In this document: piece after piece, positions 28,347 to 37,677 of the stretch
Position numbering within the stretch: position 1 is the stretch's first letter
Layout: each line of letters opens with the position of its first letter
Assembly (NCBI GenBank): GCA_013122435.1
Contig: WYDT01000002.1
Coordinates: 62,001-126,000, forward strand
DNA length: 64,000 bases
From: Chloroflexi bacterium AL-N1
GTDB taxonomy: Bacteria > Chloroflexota > Chloroflexia > Chloroflexales > Roseiflexaceae
Direction: 5' to 3'
Translations under genes and position numbers: made by a program
The notes under the pieces: model-generated
Database searches by the model: none
Seen by the model: the letters and a program-made list of their open reading frames with translations, nothing else
What the model was told of the DNA's origin: nothing

Positions 28347-28377
28347 ATGATACAAGCTGGAGTGCACTCCAGGTCAA
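28347..28377 (-). promoter_or_regulatory. MerR-type promoter with operator palindrome
   Basis: On the minus strand a -35 TTGACC (28372-28377) and -10 TATCAT (28347-28352) are 19 bases apart, the lengthened spacer that MerR proteins untwist. The spacer contains the perfect 16-base palindrome CTGGAGTGCACTCCAG (28357-28372), a fitting MerR dimer site. The regulator gene begins 26 bases downstream of the -10. Confidence 0.85.
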
Positions 28378-28524
28378 GGGTTTTGACGAAGATTGTTTAC
28401 CGATAGGAGAAATTGCTCTTTTTGTGCTTGTGTACGCATCCGAGAGAACTCTTTTTTCGTTGTGTAGATGCATTGATTGTAGAATCGATACAGCACTATT
28501 GCAACATCAGAGCAGGAGCATGGC

Positions 28525-29526
28525 TTGTTTTCACAAATATCTACTACCCATGGAATGAAGCGCGCACTACCATATATAGTTCTTTTTACCGGTGTGATGG
28601 CCGCTGCCTCTGCTGCCATTATGATACGACTGGCCCAAGATCTACAGGTTCCCTCAACGACTATTGCGGCAGGGAGGTTGGGGATTGCAGCCATCATCTT
28701 ACTACCACTTGCACTCATATATGTGTACTATGAATTGAGAGAAGTGCAGCGACGTGACTGGATGTTAGGTGCTATCTCTGGTTTTGTGCTGGCTATGCAT
28801 TTCCTTGCGTGGATTTCCTCGCTTGAGTATACCTCAGTCGCATCATCAGTGGCGCTAGTGGCAACCAATCCGTTGTGGGTTGCACTGGCTTCCGTAACCA
28901 TCTTCCGCGAACGTTTGACCCTTGCCATTGCCTTGGGGGTGTTACTCACCATTGGTGGGAGTGCCTTGATCGGTATTAGCGATAGCCAGAGTATTGATGG
29001 GCAGAATGCCCTGTTTGGTAATGCACTCGCGCTGGTAGGTGCCATAACAGCTTCTATCTATTTTCTCATTGGGCGTGACATGCGGCGGCGCCTTTCAACA
29101 CTCGCGTACATCTGGATCGTCTATACCAGTGCAGCATTGGTTCTGGTGCCCGTGGCATTGGCAGTCGGTTGGAATGGCACCGCAAACCAGACAATCGTAA
29201 CAGGCACAACGCTCTTTGGGTTACCATTCGTGGCATACATTCTTCTGCTGGGGTTGGCGTTGGGTCCACAATTATTGGGACATACATCATTTAATTGGTC
29301 CCTACGCTACCTGTCGGCGACATTCGTTGCAGTAGCGATTCTGGGAGAACCGATTGGTGCTGCGCTCCTGGCATTATTCGTCTTTGGTGAAGGGTTTGCC
29401 CCGTTGCAACTGGTGGGTTTTTTGCTGCTACTCATAGGGATTGCAGTGGCACTGATCGGGGAGCAAGCCAGAACACCCACACCAGAAGATGCTTCCCAAT
29501 ATGCTCCGGCAATTGAGCAACGCTAA
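28525..29526 (+). CDS. EamA/DMT-family transporter
   Basis: A 333-residue integral membrane protein with about ten membrane segments arranged as two EamA repeats. It probably exports or imports a small metabolite such as an amino acid. The TTG at 28525 follows AGGAG at a good distance; an in-frame ATG at 28555 has no binding site, so the TTG start is preferred. It is divergent from the MerR operon and about 200 bases from it. A second, different family member lies at 39408-40373. The substrate is unknown. Confidence 0.88.
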   Translation: MFSQISTTHGMKRALPYIVLFTGVMAAASAAIMIRLAQDLQVPSTTIAAGRLGIAAIILLPLALIYVYYELREVQRRDWMLGAISGFVLAMHFLAWISSLEYTSVASSVALVATNPLWVALASVTIFRERLTLAIALGVLLTIGGSALIGISDSQSIDGQNALFGNALALVGAITASIYFLIGRDMRRRLSTLAYIWIVYTSAALVLVPVALAVGWNGTANQTIVTGTTLFGLPFVAYILLLGLALGPQLLGHTSFNWSLRYLSATFVAVAILGEPIGAALLALFVFGEGFAPLQLVGFLLLLIGIAVALIGEQARTPTPEDASQYAPAIEQR

Positions 29527-30287
29527 TCTGTCGTTGCGCTCCTTATCATGTATGTCGATGGATCTGAGTCATACGCATACAACAGACCGCAAAGACCCAG
29601 TGGTTTTATTTCCCCAAATGCTGGTCTTTCTTGCGTGTCTTTTCTAAGAAATAAAGTATAAAAATCAAAAACACATAGACAGTACGAATACATCTATGCT
29701 ATAATAAATCACATATCGATTAATAATTAATAATATTTTAAGAGTTTGTGAATTTTATAAACTTATCTCTTACCTACTACGCGATTTAATATAAGAGATG
29801 TTATCACATACTTAGTAACTCGATTGTATCTCATTACCCTCTCGCATGTGGGGAATGTCAGATGTACCAGTGTAAAAAGTATACCTTTGTATTTAGGGCA
29901 TCATTAATAAACACTTCCTATCATTCATTTTCCCAGCATCTTAGCCCAAAGTCAGCTATGCATGTTTTTCCTTGCATTGTTTGTAGATAATAGTAGGTAT
30001 TTTTCCTATAGTATCTCTCCTAAATGCGGTTGTAGCAGCATGATTATACCAAGTGGGGAAATATTTTCGCTATCGGGTCCATTTTAAGCATACTATACAC
30101 GTTGGGAGTGTTTTTTATTAACGACACTGCTTGCAAAGTCATAAGTCATTCCAACTCAGACAAACTCACATTCTCAATCCAGCAAAGTCACTCGTACAGA
30201 TACTATTAAGAACAAACCAGCAAGCGTTTTTGAAGGGAACGTGGACGTACAAAATCTGTCATACACTGATCATAGGGGGACCTAATT
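29527..30287. other. A+T-rich gene-free region
   Basis: About 760 bases without a supported gene on either strand. The part from 29640 to 29830 is very rich in A+T. No hairpin with a T-run, no repeat family and no recognised RNA were seen. It may hold the upstream control region of the receiver gene at 30288. Confidence 0.6.
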
Positions 30288-30668
30288 ATGCCTGGTGAAT
30301 CTGAGACTATTCTCTTAGTGGAGGACGAAGAAACCGTACGAGTTCTGGCCAGCCGTGTGTTACGTGGTCATGGATATACTGTCATTGAGGCTGTCAATGG
30401 TCTTAATGCGTTACAAATTGCTCGGGAGCAATCTGAACAGGTCATTGATCTGTTGCTGACTGATGTTGTTATGCCAAAAATGGGAGGACGTATTCTGGTT
30501 GAACAACTAAGTTCATTATATCCTAACCTCAAGGTGCTTTTTATTTCTGGGTACACTGAGCGTGCCACTGTTCAAAATGGCAGTTTTGAATTACAGGCTC
30601 CTTTGCTGCAAAAACCGTTTTCGCCAGCTACGCTCGCAAATAAGGTCCGAGAAATTCTTGATTCATAA
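30288..30668 (+). CDS. single-domain response regulator (CheY-like)
   Basis: A 126-residue stand-alone receiver. The acidic residues (VEDEE), phospho-acceptor Asp in LLLTDVVMPKMGG, Ser in FISGYTE and Lys in LLQKPFSP are all present. The FISGYT and QKPF motifs are those seen in receivers attached to hybrid histidine kinases, so it may have separated from one or work in a phosphorelay. The ATG follows GGGGG at 9 bases. No kinase is adjacent; the PAS kinase 4 kb upstream already has its own partner. Confidence 0.92.
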   Translation: MPGESETILLVEDEETVRVLASRVLRGHGYTVIEAVNGLNALQIAREQSEQVIDLLLTDVVMPKMGGRILVEQLSSLYPNLKVLFISGYTERATVQNGSFELQAPLLQKPFSPATLANKVREILDS

Positions 30669-31652
30669 CTATTTAAAAGGAATGACCGTTCCATAATTAT
30701 GCTGTACTGCTTTAGAGCGCGCTAATTGTGCAACTGCCATATCTTGTACTGCCACACCAACAGATTTGAAGAAGGTGATCTCTTCTGCTGAAGTCCGTCC
30801 GACTGCCTGTCCTGCCAGTACCTCACCAAGTTCCGTCACATTATCCATGTCAAGTACACCTGCATCACGTGCCTGAATGAGATCCCCAGCTTCAGCCCAT
30901 GCGGCACTATGTTGGTCAACCAAGATGCGTGATCGGGCAACCATTGCGGTTGGCACCTCGCTCATATGTGGAGTAAACGAGCCAACGCCATTGATGTGCA
31001 TCCCTGGATGTAGTGCACTATCATCAAAGAGCGGTGTCGTAGAGGATGTAGCACAACAGACGACATCTGCCTCTGCCAGTGCCTCACCAGGTGCTGAAGC
31101 TATTTGGATTTCTGCCTGCGGTTGTTGATTCCGTAGCGCCATTGCAAATGTTTTGGCATGCTCCTGGGTGCGATTGGCGACCCAGATACGCTTGATAGGG
31201 CGGATTGCACAGACCGCTGCGACTTGCAGTGGCGCCTGAGCGCCCGCACCGAAGATGGCAAGCACCCGCGCATCTGTACGTGCCAACACACGTGTTGCAA
31301 CCCCCGAGGCTGCACCTGTCCGTAACGCAGTCAGATACGTACCGTCAATGAGGGCTGCAGGACGGCCCGTTTCCGTGTCAAGTAACACAACCAGCGCATG
31401 AATGTTGGAGAGATTGTGTTCTATGGCGTTTTGGGGAAATAGAGATACTACTTTGAGTCCCGTTGCCTGACTGGTTGTCAGATAGGCTGGCATGATCAGG
31501 GTGTGTGCATTTTTATCTGGTTATTCCATATGGGTGCGTAAGGGAACCACGGCCTGACCAGTTGATAACGCTTCAAATGCCGTCGAAACAGCATCAATTG
31601 CTTCGATCATAGGCACAGCCTGTCGCACATCATCTGCAGTAAGTATACGCAC
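30669..31652 (-). pseudogene. ornithine cyclodeaminase-family gene interrupted by one in-frame TAA
   Basis: The frame runs from a GTG at 31652 (AAGGGAG site) to 30669, 328 codons, the usual family length. The sequence follows the ornithine cyclodeaminase/mu-crystallin pattern (VRILTADDV, VPLRTHME, IMPAYL, AIFGAGAQA for NAD binding, VNGVGSFTPHM). Codon 44 (31521-31523) is TAA, with the frame intact on both sides. A single C-to-T change from CAA would explain it. It lies 25 bases after the solA-like gene in the same operon. Either the gene was lost recently or the base is an error; a shorter product from the ATG at 31493 would lack the N-terminal substrate-binding part. Confidence 0.85.
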
Positions 31653-31677
31653 TGGGTACTCCCTTTTGTGGTTTCGT

Positions 31678-32817
31678 TTATGTTGCAAAGCGGGCCGGAT
31701 CAAACATATCAATCTGGTGCGCTGTGGCTCCATCCACCGCAAGATCGGCTAAAATCTCTCCGATCACGCTCGCAAATTTGTACCCATGTCCTGAACATGG
31801 TGAGGCGATGATAACTTGTTCGTGGATGGGATGTGGTGTGATAACAAAATAATGATCTGGTGTGGTGGTGTACATGCAGGTCGTTGCATGGAGCAATGTG
31901 TTATTGAGTGTCGGTATGCGAGCCGCGAGACAGTGCCGTATCGTCGTAACTTCTGGTGGGTGGATCGAACGATCAATGGTTTCGGGAGTGCACGGCGACT
32001 TTACACGGACGAATGCTACCTTGACTCCCCCAGGGATGCCATTTTGAGTCGGAAACCCATACAATTTCAGATGCTCATCAACCTGCCATATGTAGACTGG
32101 AAAACGCTCAGGTGCAAAAGGAGCAACTCCACCAATGGGATTAAACCAATAGAGCACCTGTCGCTCGACCTCAAGAGGCAGCGATATATCCAATACCTGC
32201 GAGGTCCAGGCCCCGGCTGTCATAATGAGCCGTGCTGCACTGTAGGTTGCGTTAGTAGTAGTAACCTGGACCGAATCTCCTGAGTCAGCCGCTTTCCACT
32301 GCATCACGGGCTCTTCAAAATGGAGTTCAGCCCCAAGATGTATCGCACGATCAAGATGGGCCTGTACCGTATCTTCCGGGCTAAGAAAGCCAGCTTTTGG
32401 TTCATAGAGCGCCACAATAGCTGGTGTAGGCGTTAGCGGTGGATAGCGACGGTGGATTTCTTGTGCATCGAGGAGTTCATAGTCAAGCTTATGTTCTTGT
32501 GCGCTGTACAGGCTGCCTGCGATGACCTGGCTTTCGGGGGTGCCGATCATGAGCCCGCCCGTGATGGTGAGTAAAGACTGGCTGGTGTCGTGTTCGAGTT
32601 GTTCCCATAATTCGTACGCACGTAGCAGTAGGGGAACATACGCTGATCCCTCCAGATAGGCTTGTCGAATAATGCGCGAATAGCCATGACTTGATCCCTG
32701 GTTGTGCGCCGGAGTGAACTGCTCCAGACCAAGTACGCGCTGCCCCCGTCGGGCCAGTTGATATGCCGTAGCACTGCCCATACCACCAAGACCAACAACA
32801 ATAACATCATAATGCAT
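31678..32817 (-). CDS. solA: FAD-dependent N-methyl amino acid oxidase (MSOX/MTOX family)
   Basis: A 379-residue flavoenzyme. The FAD motif is DVIVVGLGGMGSATAYQL; the family motif GSSHGYSRIIRQAY follows, and SPCSGHGYKFA near the C-terminus carries the region that includes the covalent flavin cysteine of monomeric sarcosine and N-methyltryptophan oxidases. It oxidatively demethylates N-methyl amino acids, giving formaldehyde and hydrogen peroxide. The following cyclodeaminase-like gene suggests an amino-acid catabolic operon. Sarcosine against N-methyltryptophan cannot be decided from the sequence. Confidence 0.88.
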   Translation of the reverse strand: MHYDVIVVGLGGMGSATAYQLARRGQRVLGLEQFTPAHNQGSSHGYSRIIRQAYLEGSAYVPLLLRAYELWEQLEHDTSQSLLTITGGLMIGTPESQVIAGSLYSAQEHKLDYELLDAQEIHRRYPPLTPTPAIVALYEPKAGFLSPEDTVQAHLDRAIHLGAELHFEEPVMQWKAADSGDSVQVTTTNATYSAARLIMTAGAWTSQVLDISLPLEVERQVLYWFNPIGGVAPFAPERFPVYIWQVDEHLKLYGFPTQNGIPGGVKVAFVRVKSPCTPETIDRSIHPPEVTTIRHCLAARIPTLNNTLLHATTCMYTTTPDHYFVITPHPIHEQVIIASPCSGHGYKFASVIGEILADLAVDGATAHQIDMFDPARFAT

Positions 32818-32905
32818 AGCTGCACTCTTTGTTCATATTGAAATAGTATGAGATGTGACAAATATCAGTGTAATAGAGGCCCAAAGATTGGTCAAGTAGA
32901 GTTGT

Positions 32906-32934
32906 TTGACAGCGATAAGGAAGCAGCGTATGCT
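32906..32934 (+). promoter_or_regulatory. promoter of the alpha/beta hydrolase gene
   Basis: TTGACA (32906-32911) and TATGCT (32929-32934) are 17 bases apart. The start codon at 32981 lies about 40 bases beyond the expected start of transcription. Confidence 0.6.
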
Positions 32935-32980
32935 GTAAACATATTTTAAACTATTGATGGCACAATGTCAGGGGGCAACG

Positions 32981-33760
32981 ATGAACGTAACAACCATTAA
33001 TGGTATCCAGCTGGCCTATCGAGATGAGGGACAGGGCACACCGCTGGTGCTGATCCATGCTTTTCCGCTCAGCCACGCCATGTGGGAACCACAAATTGCT
33101 GATCTGTCGTCGAATCTACGCTTGATCGTACCAGACCTGCGTGGATTTGGGGCCAGTGAGCTAGGTGAAATCCCAACCAGCATGGAGCAATACGCTGACG
33201 ATATTGGCGCATTGCTTGACTCGCTGGGTATAGCGCGCGTTGCGCTGGCTGGTCTCTCAATGGGAGGGTATGTTGCGTTTGCGTTTCTGCGAAAATACCG
33301 CGCTCGTGTTACTGCATTGATTCTGGCCGATACACGTTCTGGGCCTGATAGTGATGAAGGAAAGATGTTGCGTGAGCAGAATGCACGCATGGTCGAGAAT
33401 CAAGGACTTAAACCGCTTGCAGAACAGATGATACCCAAGCTCTTAGCCCCAAACGCATCAACGAGTTTGCAAAATCATGTGCGCCAGTTGATTGAGAATA
33501 ACAATGATCGTGGTATTGCCGCTGCGCTGCGTGCGATGGCCACTCGGCCCGACTCGATGCCTCTGTTAGCGACGATTGATGTCCCAACTGTGGTTGTGGT
33601 GGGAACGAAAGACCCACTCACGCCGCCCAGTGAAGCATATACCATGAGCGCCAAAATACCCAATAGTCGTTTGATAGAGATTGCTGATGCGGCACATCTT
33701 ACTAATATGGAAGACCCAACAGCTTTTAATGAAGGGTTGCGTTTTGTGCTTCCTGCGTAA
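32981..33760 (+). CDS. alpha/beta hydrolase (lactonase/esterase type)
   Basis: A 259-residue cytoplasmic hydrolase. The oxyanion motif is LIHAFPLSHAMW, the nucleophile elbow is GLSMGGYVAF, the acid is in VVGTKDPLTP and the histidine in ADAAHLTNMEDP. This layout matches 3-oxoadipate enol-lactonase and related esterases. The ATG at 32981 follows CAGGGGG; a start nine codons upstream exists but has no site. No pathway neighbours are present, so the natural substrate is open. The gene looks intact. Confidence 0.87.
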   Translation: MNVTTINGIQLAYRDEGQGTPLVLIHAFPLSHAMWEPQIADLSSNLRLIVPDLRGFGASELGEIPTSMEQYADDIGALLDSLGIARVALAGLSMGGYVAFAFLRKYRARVTALILADTRSGPDSDEGKMLREQNARMVENQGLKPLAEQMIPKLLAPNASTSLQNHVRQLIENNNDRGIAAALRAMATRPDSMPLLATIDVPTVVVVGTKDPLTPPSEAYTMSAKIPNSRLIEIADAAHLTNMEDPTAFNEGLRFVLPA

Positions 33761-33943
33761 ATAACACGCTCTGATGACTAAATGTTCTCGTCGCTGGTAA
33801 AATCAAAGAAACTTTGCAGGTTATGCAATCCATCAGTGATCTACAACCGCTTTATCTTTTGGTGCGCCTACGCCTTTGTTTCCAATATGTACAAAGCACT
33901 CAAGACCGTCTGTCCCAAATGATCTGGATTATGGATTGGAAGC

Positions 33944-34045
33944 ATAGCATCGCGAATTTGATGGCAAACCAGAATCAATTCAGTTGTTAGTACACATTGG
34001 CTTACAAAAGAGCCAATAGCATCGCGAAATTTGATGGCAAGCCAG
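33944..34045 (+). repeat. short imperfect direct repeat
   Basis: The phrase ATAGCATCGCGAA...TTTGATGGCAA occurs at about 33945-33969 and again at about 34017-34042 with one extra A and one change. The spacing is about 72 bases. It lies in degraded DNA before the flotillin remnant and may mark a local tandem duplication. Confidence 0.55.
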
Positions 34046-34179
34046 CACTGAGGTCTCCCTATCCGGCTCTCATAGTTTCGTTTGCTCCCGCAGATGTTGC
34101 CGTTATCATTATCAACTACTGGGTTAGTCTAATTGGTAATGCCATATTGCTGGTAATTATCACCACTGTTAAACCATAA

Positions 34180-35126
34180 GAACGGCTCGCGATTGCTGCC
34201 GAACGTGAGGCTGCAGAACAAGAGGTATATACTGTACAAGAAACAGCGGCGGCTGAACGTGATGCTCAACGGGAGATGATCAACCGTAAGAATGCGGTTG
34301 AACTAGAAGCTTTTAAGCAGATCAAGGATGCCGAAGCGTTGAACAGAAAAGCGGATGCGGAAGCAACGGCTGCTATCAAAATGGCTGAGGCACGTCGTAC
34401 TGAGGCACAAGCTTCTACCGATGTCGAAAAATTGCAGGCAGAGGCGTTGAAAGCTATGCGTGCTGCTGAGGGTCTGGCTGAAGCAGATGTCACCAAAGCG
34501 CGGGCTCAGGCCGCCTTTGAGGAGACGGAAGCGATCAAAGCCCGTGGTCTGGCGGAGGCCGAAGGCCAGCATGCCATGTCCGATGCCCTGGCTGCCAATG
34601 AGGGCGTCGCACAACGGTTGGAACCAGAGAAGATTCGTGTGTCTGCACAGGTTGAAGTGGGGGTCGCACAGGCAAAATCGATGGGAGAGGCCGTCGCTGC
34701 GATGGATTTCCGGCTCTATGGGACACTGGATACGGCACAACAGGTGCTGCGGATGATGAGTTTGAATGATGGCATCGGTAATTTGCTGCAAACCGCACCA
34801 GTGCCACTGCGCGATGTGGGTGGCCGTATTGTCGACAGTTTATTGCCCAATGGCAACAACGGCCAGGGTGCAAATCAGAGGGTCAATGGCTTGAATCTCC
34901 AGGCTGTACAACCATTGATTGCTGAAGCAAGCATTATAGTAACGAGTCTACTGAACGCTGATGCACGTAAACAACTTTCAGTAGAGTTGATGAAGAGCAA
35001 CGTACCGTTTTGTTGCGCTTACAAGGATTGTTATTATTACTACCAGCCATTGCTGAACAAACGGTGGAAGAGGCAATTCAGAGTGTTTCTGCCACTACCA
35101 CATCAGAAGATGGCACTGTGTCATAA
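34180..35126 (+). pseudogene. flotillin-like gene lacking its N-terminus and frameshifted near the end
   Basis: The long helical, Ala/Glu-rich sequence (ERLAIAAEREAAEQEV, RDAQREMINRKNAVE, IKARGLAEAEGQ, FRLYGTLDTAQQVLRM) is typical of the flotillin coiled coil and C-terminus. The SPFH domain and membrane anchor are absent. A TAA directly precedes the flotillin-like part. Near 35010 the frame shifts: the expected acidic C-terminus (AIAEQTVEEAIQSVS) lies in another frame ending at 35126. Flotillins form membrane microdomain scaffolds; this copy cannot be functional as it stands. Confidence 0.75.
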
Positions 35127-35154
35127 CCATACAGCGCGATTGATGACCATCTAA

Positions 35155-35780
35155 TCATTGGTGCTCTACAGAAACAAGCGGGCCAACCAACACAAAGCAG
35201 TGTTTCTGCTGCGTATTTCGTATAGGCACAGACACTGGTTTGTTGATCGTGCATGGTTATGCCTCGATCTGTTTATATATGAAAAATGACAGCACGTACA
35301 TGTACGCATAGGTTGTCTACTGTATGGCTACGAATGTGTAATAAGACGTATGTCTGATTGGGAACCGATATAGAACTTTCATGTGAAAAATACCACAATA
35401 AACCATTCTTTCATACTCAAAGCACTTTCTTTTATGACATGTACATCATGGCATGCGAAAATAGGAACAGTTGAGGAGAAGGTTACGCAGTAGGGTGAAC
35501 ATTACCACACGGCTTACTATACACGATGGTAGATGTATCACAATCCAGAGCAACGAGCATTACAGTGGTGCAGAACATTGCCGTCAAAACACTGCACTCT
35601 GTCTCAAACACACACGTTAACACGCCGAACATGGTGGTCATGGGTTCATGAGCGCACGTCATTATTATGTGAATAACGTATCACAAGATGAATAAGTTTT
35701 TATATTTGTATGAACAGGCATACAGAAATTTCATCGGGTGATTAGAGACTTACAACGTTGCATTACATCGAGGAGTTTGT
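35155..35780. other. gene-free region before the membrane protein gene
   Basis: About 625 bases with no supported gene on either strand. It contains decayed A+T-rich sequence following the flotillin remnant. No repeat family or hairpin of note was recognised. Confidence 0.55.
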
Positions 35781-37607
35781 ATGAGTAATCGAACGCTCAC
35801 GATAAACCATCTGCCCTCACGCAGTTTTGCTGGCCCATCGTTACCAGCACTCTCATTGCAGGTGTTACTTATCATTGGTGCATCAATATTGTGGATGGTA
35901 TCTGTGCCGACTGTTGATTATGGTCAGATGGACGATCTGGGCCTCATTTCGATCTTGCCACCAGCCATGTTTGTTGCGCTCGGTTTGTTGGTCGTGAGCT
36001 TTTGTCTCGCACTGCGTCGTGCCGAAGCAAATGGGCCTGTTCTCGCTGGACAGGTGATTGTCTTGATCATCATGCTGTATGGTATTACTGCGATGGTCGA
36101 GGAGCAGTCGCGCTTTGGGGTGACATGGCTCCACGCTGGATTTACCGAGCATATTATGCGTACCGGTACCGTGGCCCCGAATCTCGAGGCACGTTTTAAC
36201 TGGCCCGGGTTCTTTGTGATGAGCGCGGTTATGGTTGAATTTGCTGGGCTGGAGAGCATCTTAGGTTTTGCTGGGTGGGCCGCTGTCATCTTTAATTTCT
36301 TGTACCTTATTCCATTGTATGTCATGTTTGATGCCATCACAAAGGATAAGCGTCTGGTCTGGATGGCCCTCTGGTTGTTCTACCTGACGAACTGGGTTGG
36401 TCAGGATTACTACTCCCCACAGGCATTAAGTTTCTTCTTTAGTCTGGTTATTCTCAGCATAGTGATACGCTGGTTCAATGGTTCGATGGAAGCTGCAACG
36501 GGTGATCCACAACCAGCCAATGGACCGACGACGGGACCTATTGCACGATTGACCCAGTGGATGAACCGTGAACCACTGCCCCTTATTGTGAGTACCCCAT
36601 TTCAACGGGTTGGGTTGGTCTCGATTATCGTGGTGATATTTGCCGTCATTGTGTTTAGCCACCAGTTAACTCCCCAGTATGAGATTCTTGCTATTAGTGC
36701 ACTGGTCGTCTTTCGCCGATGCACGCTTCGTAGCCTGCCCTTCATCATGGCCGCAATGGTTGCTGCGTGGTTGAGTTTTATGACCATCGACTTTCTCGTA
36801 GGACATAGCAGCGCTATCACTGGGGGTGTAGGGCAGGTTGGCCAGACAGTTACTGCCAATGTCACAGAGCGTTTGTCTGGTAGCCCCGAACATGTCTTTG
36901 TTATCCAGATGCGTATGGTTATGACGGTGTTGATCTGGGTGCTGGCCTTCCTGGGTGGTTTACGTCGACTATGGACTGGCCATTGGGATATCACTTATGG
37001 TATCCTAGCAGCAGTACCATTTTCGTTGTTGCTCTTACAAAGTTATGGTGGTGAGGCCATCTTACGGATTTACTTCTTTGCATTGCCGTTTATGGCTTTC
37101 TTTGCCGCTGGGCTGTTCTTTGCCTCATCAGGTGCAAGCATGTCGTGGCGTACCACTATACTGGTAGGGCTGACAAGCACGGTGCTGTTGGGTGGGTTTT
37201 ATGTCACCCGTTACGGTAATGAGCGTATGGACTATAAAACCAACGCTGAAGTGGCCGCAATGGATTATGTGTACGAAGTCGCAGAACCCGGTTCCCAGTT
37301 TTTCGTAACGCTGCAGGGCTCAGCATGGCGCTATCAGGACTATGAGCAGTATCGTTATCGATCAATTAAAGGGGCCTTCTCAGAAGGTGATATCGAAGAT
37401 ATTTTATGGCGGATGAAAGATCCGAAATATCCCGCCTCGTATCTTATTCTGACCCGTAGTCAGGAAGCACATGCCGAACTCTTCTTGGGATGGCCACCGG
37501 GAGAATGGGACCAACGTGTAGACGATTTGAAGGCAACTGGCAAATTTGAGACACTCTTTGCCAATGAAGATGCCGAAGTGCTCGTCCTAACCGAAGAAGC
37601 TCGATAA
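35781..37607 (+). CDS. large multi-spanning membrane protein, probably glycosyltransferase-like
   Basis: A 608-residue protein with about 12-13 membrane segments and a soluble C-terminus of about 120 residues. The long hydrophobic first half and the loop near TNWVGQDYYSPQALSFF recall polyprenyl-phosphate glycosyltransferases and O-antigen polymerase-like proteins. No catalytic motif can be named with certainty. The ATG follows GAGGAG. The ThDP enzyme gene begins 70 bases downstream on the same strand, but the link between the two is unclear. Confidence 0.7.
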   Translation: MSNRTLTINHLPSRSFAGPSLPALSLQVLLIIGASILWMVSVPTVDYGQMDDLGLISILPPAMFVALGLLVVSFCLALRRAEANGPVLAGQVIVLIIMLYGITAMVEEQSRFGVTWLHAGFTEHIMRTGTVAPNLEARFNWPGFFVMSAVMVEFAGLESILGFAGWAAVIFNFLYLIPLYVMFDAITKDKRLVWMALWLFYLTNWVGQDYYSPQALSFFFSLVILSIVIRWFNGSMEAATGDPQPANGPTTGPIARLTQWMNREPLPLIVSTPFQRVGLVSIIVVIFAVIVFSHQLTPQYEILAISALVVFRRCTLRSLPFIMAAMVAAWLSFMTIDFLVGHSSAITGGVGQVGQTVTANVTERLSGSPEHVFVIQMRMVMTVLIWVLAFLGGLRRLWTGHWDITYGILAAVPFSLLLLQSYGGEAILRIYFFALPFMAFFAAGLFFASSGASMSWRTTILVGLTSTVLLGGFYVTRYGNERMDYKTNAEVAAMDYVYEVAEPGSQFFVTLQGSAWRYQDYEQYRYRSIKGAFSEGDIEDILWRMKDPKYPASYLILTRSQEAHAELFLGWPPGEWDQRVDDLKATGKFETLFANEDAEVLVLTEEAR

Positions 37608-37677
37608 CCTGCACGCACAAACAAGCATCTTGCATTGGCGCATGGGTGCACACTGAAAAGTCAAGAGGCAAGAGCTT

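Noticed and set aside
33997..34179. A 60-codon frame before the flotillin remnant as a small membrane protein
   Set aside because: No binding site, and it begins inside a short duplicated sequence; it reads as degraded DNA.
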